The notes: generated by a model from the letters alone, not told the origin. Positions 35,950 through 48,463 are shown, counted from the first letter of the stretch. The stretch: 64,000 nt of DNA from Brienomyrus brachyistius (GCF_023856365.1 NC_064540.1:13417191-13481190), one strand, 5' to 3'. Made by a program: numbers and translations.

Positions 35950-37480
35950 ATACTGGTGGTGGGGCGAAGGAAAATGATCACATCCTCGTGGGCAGACGCT
36001 GGAGGCTCGTGCAGAACTCTACAGACTTGTTGCTACTCAGATTTAGCTTAGTTCCAGTGGGCTACCACCTACGGGGAGAATGAAGCTGGACTTAGTCAGA
36101 CTCCAAGATCAGGCTGTTTCTGATGAGTTTGCACGCAGTTTATGCGAGGAACTTACGGACTTGAATGTGATGCTGACTCTAATGTGATGTGGGAGACCTT
36201 CAGTTATTAGACCCTGAAGGTTGCCGAGGGCTATGTTGGTGTGGCCAGTGTTCCCAGAAGGAGGACATCGAGGTTTCATCTCGCAGGGCACCTTGGATAT
36301 TATTGAGGAGTCGCAGCGCACAACTTGGTGGCAACTGCAGTGTGTATCGGGGACTGAAATGGACTGTGAGACCAGATAAGGAGGCGTTTCTTAGATGAAT
36401 TTGTGAGCAGGTGACATACCATCTGTGGTCTAGTGACCCACATCATGCTTACAGAGGAATCAAAGCATTATGCACATCTGAATCTGTTCTTCGGAGACTT
36501 GCACTCAGGGCGAGTGATGGGACGGTCTTTACGGATCACAGTTGTGACTCGCTGGGCCAGCTACTTTGACCAGTTGTTTGAAGCTGACCCTCCAGCTAGG
36601 ATGTTGGACATCTCTGGGTCTATGGTTCTGGAAGCTGATCCTCCGATCAGCTGTGAACCACCCAGTATCACTGAGATTGCAAGGGTGGTGAATCAGCTGG
36701 AGACAGGAAAGGCCACAGGGATCTGTGGTAAGCTGTCCTCCTGGCATTGCAGGCAATCTTTGGAAAACGGGACTTGTAGTCCCTATCTGGAAATGGAAGG
36801 GTGATCGCCTGGACTGCGCCAACTACAGGGGGATAACACTGCTTTCAGTGCTGGGTAAGGTCCTTGCTAGGTTCATCCTTAACAGGATCCGTAATCACTT
36901 GTTTGCCTATCAGTGACCGGAGCAGTCTGGTTTTTACGCCTAAGAAGTCTACCATTGACCGCATCCTTTCACTGACGGTTCTCATGCAGCGCAAGTGTGA
37001 ATATCGGCAGAGATTATTTGTAGCCTTTGTTGATTTTCGTAGTGTTTCACTCAGTTGATCAAGTTCCCCTGTGGGACATCCTGAGACTTCGTGGGATCCC
37101 ATCAAAGTTATTGGACGTCATAGCCGGCCTGTACACTGGTAGCTTGAGTGCTATGCAGAGTGAAGGGAGAACCTCTGCATTCTTCTCAGTTGATTCTGGG
37201 GTTTGCCAGGGGCATGTTCTTGCTCCTACTTCATTTAATGCTCGTATGGACTGGGTGTTGGGCAGGGTTGTGGTACCCAGTGGCTGCGGGGCGTCCATTG
37301 GTGTAGAAAGATTTACTTGACTTTGCAGACAATGCCATGATCTTAGCGGAGTTCAGTCCAAGATCCAGGCATTTAACTACTTCTTAGGCACAGCCATCAG
37401 TAGTGTGTCTGTCTGCCGGGAGAATGTTGACCTTAACGAGAGATTTACCTACATTGGAAGCAACTTCCTATGAAGTCAGC
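35950..37480 (+). pseudogene. RTE-like LINE, endonuclease tail and RT
   Basis: Broken frames give KLDLVRLQDQAV (linker), WASYFDQLFEADPPA, PISCEPPSITEIARVVNQLE, LVVPIWKWKGDRLDCANYRG and ITLLSVLGKVLARFIL. Then come EQSGFTPKKSTIDRILSLTV, VPLWDILRLRGIPSKLLDVI and CQGHVLAPTSFNARMDWVLG. At 37315-37340 the reading is LDFADNAM, so the YADD-type motif has lost its second Asp (FADN). Several stops and a frameshift near 37050 confirm that it is inactive. Confidence 0.75.
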
Positions 37481-38143
37481 AGACAGACTGGAAGAGCCCT
37501 CTGCTATTCACACTAGTGACCCACGATCTGTTGCAGACATTTACATGTCACGTTGCATAAACAAAGCCAGCATTGTGGATGACCCCACAACCCACCCCCA
37601 TATGCTGTTCTCCCTCCTTCCACCTAACAGGATCTGTTGTATAACAGACAGTATGGGAAACAGTTTCTTCCCTCAGGTCATCAAACTTCTGAATCAGAAC
37701 TGAACATAAACTGTAGCTGCCCCTCCCCCCCCACACACACACACACTGTATATACCCTTTATGTATTATATCCTGCACATTCTCCGTCCTGCTGCTGCTA
37801 TTGCAATTATGCATTAATTGTTATCTACCTCAATCTTGCATTTTTCACACACTTCTGCTGCCAGAATACAGTACCTGTTATAATACTATATTCATTCACA
37901 GTAGTACTGTTACTGTTTTTGTAACTGCACTGTGTGCTATCTTGTCCTGTAATACTGTATTGTTGCTCTTGTGTATATCTTGCATTCTCTCTTTGCTATC
38001 CTTGCACTCTGTATATCTGCCTGCAATTCAGTCTTGTGCTCTTTCGGTTTTTGTTCTTTTTGTTGCACCTTGGTCCTGGAGTAACAATGTTTTGTTTCAC
38101 TGTGGCTGAAATGGCTAAATATACTTGACTTGACTTATGATAG
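37481..38143 (+). pseudogene. LINE 3' end with CTTGACTTGACTT tail
   Basis: The reading HMLFSLLPPNRICCI then SFFPQVIKLLNQN matches the C-terminus of a fish non-LTR family. A long 3' UTR follows, ending TACTTGACTTGACTT at about 38140. A CA run lies at 37730-37746. It is possibly the 3' half of the fragment at 31799-32235. Confidence 0.6.
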
Positions 38144-39348
38144 TATCACTGTATTCAGGTTAAAGTTGTGTTAGGGTACACTCATTGTACTTTGGTTAAA
38201 GTAATGTTGAAATACAGTTACTGTGTTCAACTCAGGATAGAGTGGGGTTGCAGTAAAAGTATTCAGGACGATGTAGTGATGCAGCGTAGTAACATCACAC
38301 TGTTGAGATTAGAATTAATGTTGAAGCACGAATCTTGTGCTAAAGGTGGGGTCATTGTTGAAGCAAGAATCCTGTGTTCAGTAAGAGGTACCTTTACTGT
38401 GCCTCAAAATTCGTGCAGCACCCAAACTTTGCAAAAAAAACATAAGCAAAGCCACATTTCTGGCTGATGACCAACCAAAGAAGCTGCAGCCAAAGCACTT
38501 ATGTTAATTATCTTTCAGACTGCGACCTTTGCAATATGCCTTTGAAAGATCGGGAGCCGAGGCTTGGCTGGCGATGGGCGTGGTACGACTTTGGGACACT
38601 GCCAATGGTCATTAGCCCATAATTAAACCAAACATGGGTGTTTGCTTAAAAACTCAACAACACCGTCTAACCCTTTCCGGCACAATGGAGCCAAAAGGCA
38701 TCTGTTCTGCAGCCATGAAGACGCATGCCAACAGACATCAAGAGAGGGCCATGATGGGGCCTATGACGGGGCCCTGGAGTGAAGTGGCTCTCTCACATAC
38801 AGCTCTCAGTGGGCTCTCTGACAAACGGCCTGGTGAAGTCAGTAAAATTCAATAGCACTCCTGTTCTCAGGTTCCCAGGAGTCTCTTCTTCACCTTCCTC
38901 CAAAGAAGATGACAGTATGATGTCTCCATGACATAATGCCGCCGTGCAGCAGAGTTATGGGCTAAAATATTTAGGAAATTCCATGAAGCGAGCCTCAGCT
39001 TCATGCATTATTCCCAGCAGACACGGAGGAGAACATCGCAGTGCGAAGACACACAATCGTCTTTCTGAGAGCTATTTAGTCAAGGGTGAAACCACACGGT
39101 CAAAAGGTCACTGCAAAAGGACCAATGAAATTCTGTCTATGTGGCCAGTTTCCCATTGTCCTCTAGCACCCCCTGGGTCAGACTAGCAAGAGTCTGTAGT
39201 ATTTGACTTTGAGGAAATGGCCACAATACACCACCAACTGGCTGTAAATTGAATCTGCAGCTGGATTTGATGTAGCCATAAGGATAGAAACACATGCCAA
39301 ATGGGAACCCAGACACCAGTTTCGGGGTCATGAAAGTCATTACCTCAC

Positions 39349-39506
39349 ACCCACGATGACCCATGACGTACATGTTTCTGATATGTGGATTGACACAGTT
39401 TCTTAACACTGGACCATTTTTCAGAGAACCCACGATGACCCATGACATACATGTTTCTGCTACATGGGCTGATAAAGTCCCTCAACACCGGACCACTTCT
39501 CAGAGA
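39349..39506. repeat. 79-bp tandem duplication
   Basis: ACCCACGATGACCCATGAC starts at 39349 and again at 39428. The two units are about 80% identical. Confidence 0.8.
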
Positions 39507-39582
39507 AACCACAGCCAACCAACCGCAGAAGAAATTAGCCACCATACCACATTCCAAAACACGTACTCCTACAATCACACCA

Positions 39583-41330
39583 TCAGTCCCCATTCACCCA
39601 GTCTACAGTCCCGCACAGAACAGTCCCCATTCGCCCCATCTGCAGTCCTCTACGGGACAGTCCCCTTTTGTGCCCTATACAGTCCCCCACAGGGCAGTCC
39701 CTGTTTGCCCCCTCTGCAGTCCTCTACAAGACAGTCCCCGTTCACCCCCTCTACAGTCCCCCACAGGACAGTCCCCATTTGCTCACTCTGCAGTCCCCCA
39801 CAGGACAGTCCCCATTCGCCACCTCTACAGTCCCCCACAGGACAGTCCCCATTTGCTCACTCTGCAGTCCACCACAGTACAGTCCCTGTTTGCCTCCTCT
39901 GCAGTCCCTCACACAACAGTCCCCATTAGCCCACTCCACAGTTCCCCACGGGATAGTTCCCATTTGCCTCCTCTACAGTCCTCCACAGGACAGTCCCTGT
40001 TTGCGAACTCTGCAAACCCCCAAAGGAAAGTCACCATTCGCCCACTCTACATTCCCCCACAAGACAGTCGCCATTCGCCCTTTCTGCAGTCCCCCATAGG
40101 ACAATCCCAGTTTGCCTCCTCCACAGTCTTTCACAGGACAGTCCCATTTTTCCCACTCTGCAAACCCCTATAGGACATTCCCCATTTACCTCCTCTAGAG
40201 TCCTCCACAGGACAGTCCCCGTTTGCCCACTCTGCAAAGACCTACAGGACAGTCCCCGTTTGCCTCCTCTACAGTCCTCCACAAGACAGTCCCCATTTGC
40301 CCATTGTGCAAAACCCCCACAGGACGCTCCCCATTTGTCCCCTCTGCAGTCCTCTACAAGACAGTCCCTATTTGTCTCCTCTGCAATCCCTCACAGGGCA
40401 GTCCCTGTTTGCTCCCTCTGCAGTCCCCCCACAGGATAGTCCCTGTTTGCCCCCTCTACAGTTCCCCACAGGGCAGTCCATGTTTGCCCCCTCTGTAGTC
40501 CTCTACAAGACAGTCCTTGTTTGTTCCCTCAGCAGTCTCCCACAGGACAGTCCCTGTTTGCGCCCTCTGCAGTCCCCCACAGGGAAGTCCCCATTTGCAC
40601 CCTCTGCAGTCCTCTACAAGACAGTCCCCATTTGCACCATCTGCAGTCCTCTACAAGACAGTCCCCGTTTGTCCCCTCTGCAGTCCTCTACAAGACAGTC
40701 CCCATTTGCACCATCTGCAGTCCTCTACAAGACAGTCCCCATTTGCACCATCTGCAGTCCTCTACAAGACAGTCCCCGTTTGTCCCCTCTGCAGTCCTCT
40801 ACAAGACAGTCCCCATTTGCACCATCTGCAGTCCTCTACAAGACAGTCCCCATTTGCACCATCTGCAGTCCTCTACAAGACAGTCCCCGTTTGTTCCCTC
40901 AGCAGTCTCCCACAGGATAGTCCCCAATTGCCTCCTCTACAGCCCCCCACAGGACAGTTCCCGTTTGCGCCCTCTGCAGTCCCCCACAGGACAGTCCCCG
41001 TTTGTTCCTCAGCAGTCTCCCACAGGATAGTCCCCGATTGCCTCCTCTACAGCCCCCCACAGGACAGTTCCCGTTTACTTCCACTGCAGTCCCATGGCTC
41101 TGCAAATCCTCATGGGACAGTCCTGGTTTGCCCCCTCTGTAGTCCCCCATGGAATAATCTCTATCTGCCAACTCTTCAAACCCCCATTGGACTGTGCCGG
41201 TTTCCCCCCACGAGACAGAACCAATTTGATCCCTCTGCAAACCCACATGGGATCATCCCCGTTCATCCCCTCTGCATTCCTCTATAGGATAGTCCCCATG
41301 TGCCCCCTCTGGAATCCCCCACGGGACACC
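39583..41330. repeat. 37-bp minisatellite, about 47 copies, with 111-bp higher order
   Basis: Units of 37 bp built on CACAGGACAGTCCCC plus GTTTGCCCCCTCTGCAGTC. Since 37 is not a multiple of 3, a read passes through all three phases every 111 bp. All phases are mostly stop-free, which creates plus-strand frames of 188-256 codons and minus-strand shadows. At 40608-40890 a three-unit block (A-B-A) repeats, and the motif near 40888 recurs about 110 bp later, showing recent higher-order amplification. Confidence 0.93.
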
Positions 41331-41691
41331 TGAAAGGCACAGCTGGTTTACTGCATGCCTGCAGTCTCTGACACACAGCCAAGTGAGGAGCTCACTAGGG
41401 GTACAGATAGCGAAGTGACCTTTGCCCATGATGACTTACAGTCAGGGGAGCTTCCTATCACGCTTTCTCTCAGATACATGGAGATTTAGTTGACCAATCT
41501 TGCATATTTATCAGTAAAATTTACTTTTAGATTGATATCCAGAGGAGACCCCTAGAGTGAAGATGTCAGGGTCAGCTCCTGTTGTGCCAGTCTGTGTCCT
41601 TTTCCCTGTTGTCCTAGTTTGTAGTGTTTCCCCTGCTCCCCATTGGCCACATGGTTCAAGGAGCTGAGCCTCCTCTTGGTGCATTCTATTA

Positions 41692-42297
41692 TTTCTCTCG
41701 AAGTCAGAACTCAGATTAAAACGTCACGAAACATCACAAAAAACTTCATTTCCTGTCGGAAACATGCCTTTTTTATGACGTTGATGTCGGACAGAATTTT
41801 CTTGTCCGAGTTGCCCCTGTGATGTAATTTCCACATGGCGGCTTACACACTCAACAGTAATTCTATTTTATAAATCTTTAAAAATGTTTAATTTGCTAAA
41901 TGTATTAATAATTATAAATATAATTGCACGTGTTCGATTTAGAGAATACCATATCGTGACCATAAACAGTATCCTAGCAGTAATATCAGATTTTTACCAG
42001 ACTTCTTAGTCTTTGGTTTGTTTGTAGTTTGTTTGCCTCTTGAAAAAAAGAGCATCACTATGAATGTACTAAAATATTTTTTAAAGCTTTTAATGTGGTT
42101 TGACTAGTTCATGTTTCTTGTTTGTTTGTCTATCTGAAAAAATAATCTTACTCCAAATCTGCTAAAATATAAAGCAACAACACAGAACAGCATGTTCATG
42201 GAGGCAGCCATGTTTGTTCCGAGATGTGGTAGCTCAAACAGGATATTGTTGGATGTGATGTCACTCAACTTGGAATTTCCGAGTTCCGAGAGAAAAA
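41692..42297. mobile_element. nested non-autonomous DNA element
   Basis: The ends TTTCTCTCGAAGTCAGAACTC and GAGTTCCGAGAGAAA are inverted and imperfect. The interior is AT-rich with no long frame. The superfamily is not resolved. Confidence 0.45.
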
Positions 42298-42418
42298 CGA
42301 ACGCATCGTCTGTTTTTGTATTTTTTTTCCTAGTGTTTCATTGTATTAGTTTTTCTACTTCCTGTGTCTTCTGATTTTGCATTTGGTTTCGGGTCTTTGT
42401 GCCCGTGCTTGTGTTTTA

Positions 42419-42758
42419 TGGAAGTAAATTAATGACAAAAGTCATTGATGAAAAAAACACAAAAAATTAAAAAATTAAATTAACTGAATTCATGTGGTTG
42501 AATTATAAACATGCACTTTAAAATACGTATGTTTTGGAACTGAATTTTGGAAGCCGAATATTTTTGTACTGAATATTTAAGCAATGAAATTACAATTGAA
42601 ATGTTTTCAGTTGAAATGTTCAATGTTTAAATGTATACACATATTAAATTACAGTCCCCAAAAATTCAAAGCATCAATAATGCAATGCTTTTTTATTTGA
42701 TAAGTGTAATTCAACGTGTTTTTTTTCATCAACGACTTTTGTCATTAATTTACTTCCA
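42419..42758. mobile_element. nested MITE with 40-bp TIRs and TA duplication
   Basis: Terminal inverted repeats of about 40 bp begin TGGAAGTAAATTAATGAC and differ by one substitution and one indel. They are flanked by TA on both sides (42417-42418 and 42759-42760), as for Tc1/mariner targets. At 340 bp it is non-coding, and the arms could form a long hairpin. Confidence 0.85.
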
Positions 42759-43506
42759 TAGTGTTTGTACCTGTCTGTTATTGCCGAGTGTTAGATTCTA
42801 TTTTTCTTGTTTTCTTGGATAGTTCTTAGTTTCCCTGTTAGTTCCTTTGAGTTAATTAGTTCCACCTGTTCTTGTGCCTCCCCTTGTGTGTTTTCCTGAT
42901 TGCTCATTGTCCTGCACCCTCCCCGATTGGTTAATTGTGTGTTTCACTCCTGCCTGTCATTACCCTGTTCAGTATTTAAGTTCCTGCCTGAGTTTTAATC
43001 ATAGTGGTTCGTTGTTTGTGATGGTTTGTGATAGTTGTATTGTCAGTGAAGATTCTGTTTGCAGCCTGCCTGCCTTTTGTAAATTTAGTCTTTGTTTATC
43101 CACTTCTGTTTTTGACCCCTCGTGGTCCTTTTGTTTTTTTTTATGTAGTGTTCTTAGTGTTTTCGGTTTGTTTAATAAAATCCTCATTTGTCCACTGAGC
43201 CGCCAGTGGGTCGTCCACATCCTCTGTTCCCTGCCTGCACGATGCCACGCCCTTGTGACAGAAGACTGAAACATCTGGCAAAGGTAAGAAAGAACTTAAT
43301 CTGACGTGGTAAGTGATGAACGGTGGCCAAAGGAATTGTAGGGTTTTCTGACTCAAATGGTACATAGTTTAAGACAGCAGCAGATAGCCAATTTCATTTA
43401 GTTTAAGGCTGAACTTTTCCTCTACAAACCATCCAGATATTAAGGATATTTTTATTTCATCAAATCTCCAGGCTTCAACATTTTTATTTTACATTCCACC
43501 ATAGTC

Positions 43507-45968
43507 CATCCATCCATCCATCATCTACCGCTGAATCCGGGGTCGGGTCGCGGGGGCAGCAGTCTCAGCAGGGAGACCCAGACTTCCCTCTCCCCGGCCA
43601 CTTCATCCAGCTCCTCTGGGGGGACCCCGAGGCGTTCCCAGGCCAGCCGTGAGACATAGTCTCTACAGCGTGTCCTGGGTCTTCCCCGAGGCCTCCTCCC
43701 AGTGGGACATGCCCGGAACACCTCACCAGGGAGGCGTCCTGGAGGCATCCTGACCAGATGCCCGAGCCTCCTCATCAGGCTCCTCTCGATGCGGAGGAGC
43801 AATGACTCTACTCTGAGTCCCTCCTGAATGACTGAGCTCCTTACCCTATCTCTAAGGGAGAGCCCAGCCACCCTGCGGAGGAAACTCATTTCGGTCACTT
43901 GTACCCGCGATCTCGTTCTTTTGGTCACTACCCATAGCTCATGGCCATAGGTGAGCGTAGGAACGTAGATCGACTGGTAAATCGAGAGCTTCGCCTTTTG
44001 GCTCAGCTCTCTCTTCATCATGACAGACCGATGCAGCGCCTGCATCACTGCTGACGCCGCACCGATCCGCCTGTCGATCTCCCGCTCCATTGTTCCCCCA
44101 CTCGTGAACAAGACCCCGAGATACTTAAACTCCTCCACTTGGGGAAGGACCCCAACCCGGAGAGAGCATTCTACCCTTTTCCGGCTGAGAACCATGGTCT
44201 CGGATTTGGAGGTGCTGATCCTCATCCCAGCCGCTTCACACTCGGCTACAAACCGTCCCAATGAGAGTCGAAGGTCACGGTCCGATGAGGCCAACAGAAC
44301 CACATCATCTGCAAAAAGCAGAGACCTAATCCTGAGGCTGCCAAACCGGACACCCTCAACGCCCTGGCTGCGCCTAGAAATTCTGTCCATAAAAACCATG
44401 AACAGAATAGGTGACAAAGGGCAGCCCTGACGGAGTCCAACCCTCACTGGAAACGAGTCCGACTTATTGCCGCCCATGCGGACCAGGCTCTGGCACCAGT
44501 CATACAGGGACCGAACCGCCCTTAAAAGGAAGCCCGGTACCCCATACTCCTGGAGCACCCCCCACAGGACTCCCCGAGGGACACGGTCGAATGCCTTATC
44601 CAAGTCCACAAAACACATGTAGACTGGTTGGGCAAACTCCCATGAGCCCTCCAAAACCCTGCTGAGAGTATAGAGCTGGTCCACTGTTCAACGGCCAGGG
44701 CGAAAACCACACTACTCCTCCTGAATCCGAGGTTCAACAATCCGGCGGACCCTCCTCTCCAGGACCCCCGAATAGACCTTACCAGGGAGGCTGAGGAGTG
44801 TGATCCCCCTATAGTTGGAGTACACCCTCCGGTCCCCCTTCTTAAAGAGGGGGACCACCACCCCGGTCTGCCAGTCCAGAGGCACTGCCCCCGATGTCCA
44901 CGCGATGCCGCAGATGCGTGTCAACCAGGACAGCCCCGCAACATCCAGAGCCTTGAGGAACTCTGGGCGGATCTCATCCACCCCCGGGGCCCGGCCACCG
45001 AGGAGCTTTTTAACCACCTCAGCGACCTCCGCCCCAGAGATAGGCGAGTCCACCCCCAAGTCCCCACACCCTGCTTCCATTACGGAAGGCGTGTCGTTGG
45101 GATTGAGAATGTCTTCGAAGTATTCCCTCCACCGACCCAGAACGTCCCGAGTTGAGGTCAGCAGCGCACCATCCCCACTATAAACAGTGTTGATGTTGCA
45201 TCGCTTCCCCGCCCCGAGCCGCCGGATGGTGGACCAGAACCTCCTCGAAGCCGTCCGGAAGTCGTTTTACATGGCCTCGCCAAACTCCTCCCACACCCGA
45301 GTTTTTGCCTCAGCAACCGCCAAAGCCGCATCCCGCTTGGCCTGCCGGTAGCCGTCAGCTGCTTCTGGAGTCCCACAGGCCAAAAAGGCCCGGTAGGACT
45401 CCTTCTTCAGCTTGACGGCATCCCTCACCACTGGTGTCCACCAGCAGGTTCGAGGATTGCTGCCGCGACAGGCACCGACCACCTTACGGCCGCAGTTCCG
45501 GTCAGCCACCTCCACAATGGAGGCGTGGAACATGGCCCATTCGGACTCAATGTCCCCCGCCTCCCCCGGGATATGGGAGAAGTTCTGCCGGAGGTAGGCG
45601 TTGAAACTCCTCCTGACAGGGGGTTCCGCCAGACGTTCCCAGCAGACCCTCACTATACGCTTGGGCCTGCCAGACCTGGCCGGCTTCCTCCCCCACCAGC
45701 GGAGCCAACCCACCACCAGGTGGGCCGCGAAGTCCGATGACACGACCACAAAGTTGATCATCGAACTGCGGCCTAGGGTGTCCTGGTGCCAAGTGCACAT
45801 GTGGACACCCTTATGTTTGAACATGGTGTTCATTATGGACAATCCATGACGAGCACAGAAGTCCAACAACAAAGCACCGCTCGGGTTCAGGTCGGGGGGG
45901 GCGTTCCTCCCAATCACGCCCCTCCAGGTCTCACTGTCATTGCCCACGTGAGCATTGAAGTCCCCCAG
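43507..45968 (-). pseudogene. Rex3 (RTE) LINE, nearly intact frame, 5' truncated
   Basis: One reading frame on the minus strand runs from about 45968 to the stop at 43521. It begins in the endonuclease ([16 protein letters not shown]), passes the linker, and enters an RT with VYMCFVDLDKAFDRVPRG, GLRQGCPLSPILF and FADDVV. Two segments match the classic Rex3 PCR primer sites (44409-44429 and 44854-44873). Three nonsense codons interrupt it: TAA at 45269, TAG at 44714 and TGA at 44690. About 20 codons are deleted where the endonuclease STDHH motif should be. The tail is ATGG repeats. A perfect 13-bp target duplication TTCCACCATAGTC flanks it (43494-43506 and 45969-45981). Confidence 0.92.
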
Positions 45969-46754
45969 TTCCACCATAGTCACAAAGGAATTATGCTCAG
46001 CTAATTAAGGATGAGGTGGTAACAGCTAACGTGCTATGATCAAATTTCCTGATGTCAAGGTTACGAGTTGTCTTGATTTTCTATGTTTGTTTACAATAAT
46101 GAATATAACATAACTTGCACATAGCAATAAAAGCTTATTTTAAAAATTCAGAAGTCAGAGAGCCCCCCATTTCAGGGACTGTCTTAGAAAATAAGGGTGC
46201 ATCAATCTGATGCTGATATCAGATATCGCACCGATACTGACTCAAATAGCTGGATCGGGTATTATGACAACAGGGCCAATCTATGGGACTGATCTATTCA
46301 ACTCAGTTCTGTGTTATTGTATGTTTACATCCACTCAAAGTACTACCTCATGCGTCATCAGTGAGCTGGTAAACCCATCCATTTTGCTAGAAGTACAGCT
46401 AGCATAGCAGGGAGGGAGCTAAAAAGTCAGCGGTTTGCCGGTATTTCATGCTTGAAGTTGCTACACCAACAAGTTGTACAGCTATTTGCAATATCTGCAG
46501 TGTTTCAAGGGTTGGTGGTACCACACTAAACAATAACAGAACTAACTTAATCAGATACCTCCCAGATGAAGAACACAATGAGTTAAACCAAACAAAGAAA
46601 AGGGGATGATTTGAAGAAGCAGTGAACTTTCTCAGATGGATTGTAAAGATGCAAGACATTTCCCAATAACAGTTTGAAAGCACCAGAAATAACAGAAAAG
46701 GTTCTCAAATTCATTATTCTGGATGAGCAACCCCAGACAGCTGCTGAAAATGAG

Positions 46755-47720
46755 GGCTTAAGAACATAAGAACTTTACAAACGAGAGGAGGCCATTCGGC
46801 CCATCAAGCTCGTTTGGGAAGAACTTAACTAATAGCTTAGAGTTCTTAAAATCTTATCTAGCTCTGCTTTAAAGGGACCCATGGTTTTAGCTTGCGCTAC
46901 ACTAGCAGGAAGACTATTCCATACTCTAACTACACGTTGTGTAAAGAAGTGCTTTCTGAAATTCATTTTAAAATGATCTTCTGTTAATTTCAACTTATGA
47001 CCACAAATTCTAGTATTTAAACTAATATTGAAATAGCCATTTAGCTGAACAGCATCCATACTTGTTAGAATCTTATATACCTGGATCATGTCCCCCTTAG
47101 TCTCCTTTGCTCAAGGCTAAACAGATTCAGCTCAGCAAACCTCTCCTCATAAGACATTCCTCTAATACCAGGAAACATTCTCGTAGCCCTACGTTGCACC
47201 CTTTCCAAGGCAGCAATGTCCTTCTTAAGGTATGGTGACCAAACCTGCACACAATGTTCTATGTGGGGTCTTGCCAAGGAATCATATAATCGTTGCATCA
47301 TCTCCCTTGACTTAAACACAAGTAGAGATGTAACCCAACATCCTATTGGGCTTTTTTATTGCTTCCTCACATTGGTGTGAGTGGGACATGGAAGCATCAA
47401 CATTCACACCGAGATCTTTCTCATACTGTAATCAGCTACCTTTATTTCAGTGGAACCCATAAAATATCAATACTTTATATTTCTGCTCCCTGCATGGATT
47501 ACCTTACATTTATCTATGTTAAATTTCATCTACAAGGTATCAGCCCAGTCGCTAATTAATTAATTAATTAATTAATTAAATCAGGATCCCGTAGTAGCCT
47601 CTCTGTTGCTAGTTTAGTATCTGCTACACAACCCACCTTGGTGTCATCTGTAAATTTAACCAGTTACCTAAATCCATGTTTGTTATGTCTCAGAATGTTA
47701 TTTGAATCCAGGTAACTGAT
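46755..47720 (-). pseudogene. CR1/L2-group LINE, 3' part, inserted in the hAT remnant
   Basis: Minus-strand frames read RPHIEHCVQVWSPYLKKDIA, ALERVQRRATRMFPGIRG, GHKLKLTEDHFKMNFRKHFF and VVRVWNSLPASVAQAKT. The 3' end carries GTTCTTATGTTCTTA at 46757-46771 (in complement). It is the same family as 32650-35015, with an internal deletion near 47550 that abuts a (TTAA)n run. Confidence 0.78.
47552..47579. repeat. (TTAA)n microsatellite
   Basis: About seven TTAA units inside the CR1/L2 copy. Confidence 0.9.
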
Positions 47721-48117
47721 TGGCCAATAATTTTCTGGATTACCTGCATCAGTTCACCATCACGGACATATTTTTCTGAACCCGCTCCACCTGAGCACTA
47801 CAAGAAAGTGTGCTAACACATCAAAATAGTTAAAAGATGTACCAGCAATGAACTTCACCAGAAATATCTGGAACTCTGACATGTGCCCATTGTCAATTTG
47901 AAGTTCAACGAGGGTTACCAAGTCAGTTGTTTATACTACTTGTGTGAATTGTGACTTAATTGATCAAGTTTGTTTTGTACTGGAATTTTTAATCCTGGCC
48001 AATTTGTTTTTGAATTAAAAGGCTAATACGTGAATTGCAATTCCTGTTAATCTTGAAGATTTTTGCCAAGCTGCTGACATGATTATTTATTTTAATAATA
48101 AATAATTCAGTAAACTT

Positions 48118-48388
48118 AAGTGTGTGTGTGTCCCCACAATGTCCCCATAATGTGATTTTTTTTGTTTTTTTCCCTTATAGGGAAAGGTTTCCTGGACCCC
48201 ATAAAGGAAAACTCTATTTTATAAAAATTAGTGACTGCTATGAAAAAACTAAAAAAAAAACTCTTGTATTTTGCTTGGTTACTTATGGTTATGGTTAGGG
48301 CAGGGTGGGGGTTAAGGTTGTCATAGTTAGCGTTAGTATTTTTCCCATAGAAGTGAATGAGCGGGTCCCATAAGGATAGGTATACCCT

Positions 48389-48390
<2 letters not shown>
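48118..48390. repeat. fish interspersed repeat adjoining the GT run
   Basis: Text such as GTCCCCATAATGTGATTTTT, GGTTATGGTTAGGGCAGGG and CATAGAAGTGAATGAG is a common fish repeat that often borders GT runs. The ends share GTGTGTGTGTCCCCA-like and GGGTCCCATAAGGATAG text. The class is not determined. Confidence 0.4.

Positions 48391-48460
<70 letters not shown>
48391..48460. repeat. (GT)35 microsatellite
   Basis: A pure GT run of 70 bp. Confidence 0.99.

Positions 48461-48463
<3 letters not shown>

Larger units (their letters stand above)
41564..43260. mobile_element. solo LTR with 5-bp target duplication, hosting nested elements
   Basis: Begins TGTCAGGG and ends TTGTGACA, with perfect 5-bp direct repeats GAAGA on both sides (41559-41563 and 43261-43265). 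A polyadenylation signal AATAAAA is near 43174 (plus strand). Two DNA elements lie inside (about 41692-42297 and 42419-42758); without them the LTR is roughly 750 bp. No internal retroviral genes remain. Confidence 0.75.
46193..48110 (+). pseudogene. hAT transposase remnant split by a LINE
   Basis: The left part has hAT-terminal text (GGGTGCATCAATCTGATGC near 46196). At 46544-46585 the reading NLIRYLPDEEHNEL is like the end of a BED zinc finger, and at 46686-46757 EITEKVLKFIILDEQP then TAAENEG is like the conserved hAT segment. Coding similarity resumes after the CR1/L2 insertion at 47745-47810 (ISSPSRTYFSEP then EHYKK). Stops and frameshifts abound. The right limit is a guess. Confidence 0.6.

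Noticed and set aside
39363..41333. Pro/Ser-rich open frames up to 256 codons, with minus-strand partners
   Set aside because: All frames through the 37-bp minisatellite are open because the unit has no stops in any phase. Nothing non-repetitive is encoded.
43521..45983. RT and endonuclease frames as a host gene
   Set aside because: They belong to one Rex3 element with ATGG tail and target duplication, interrupted by nonsense codons.
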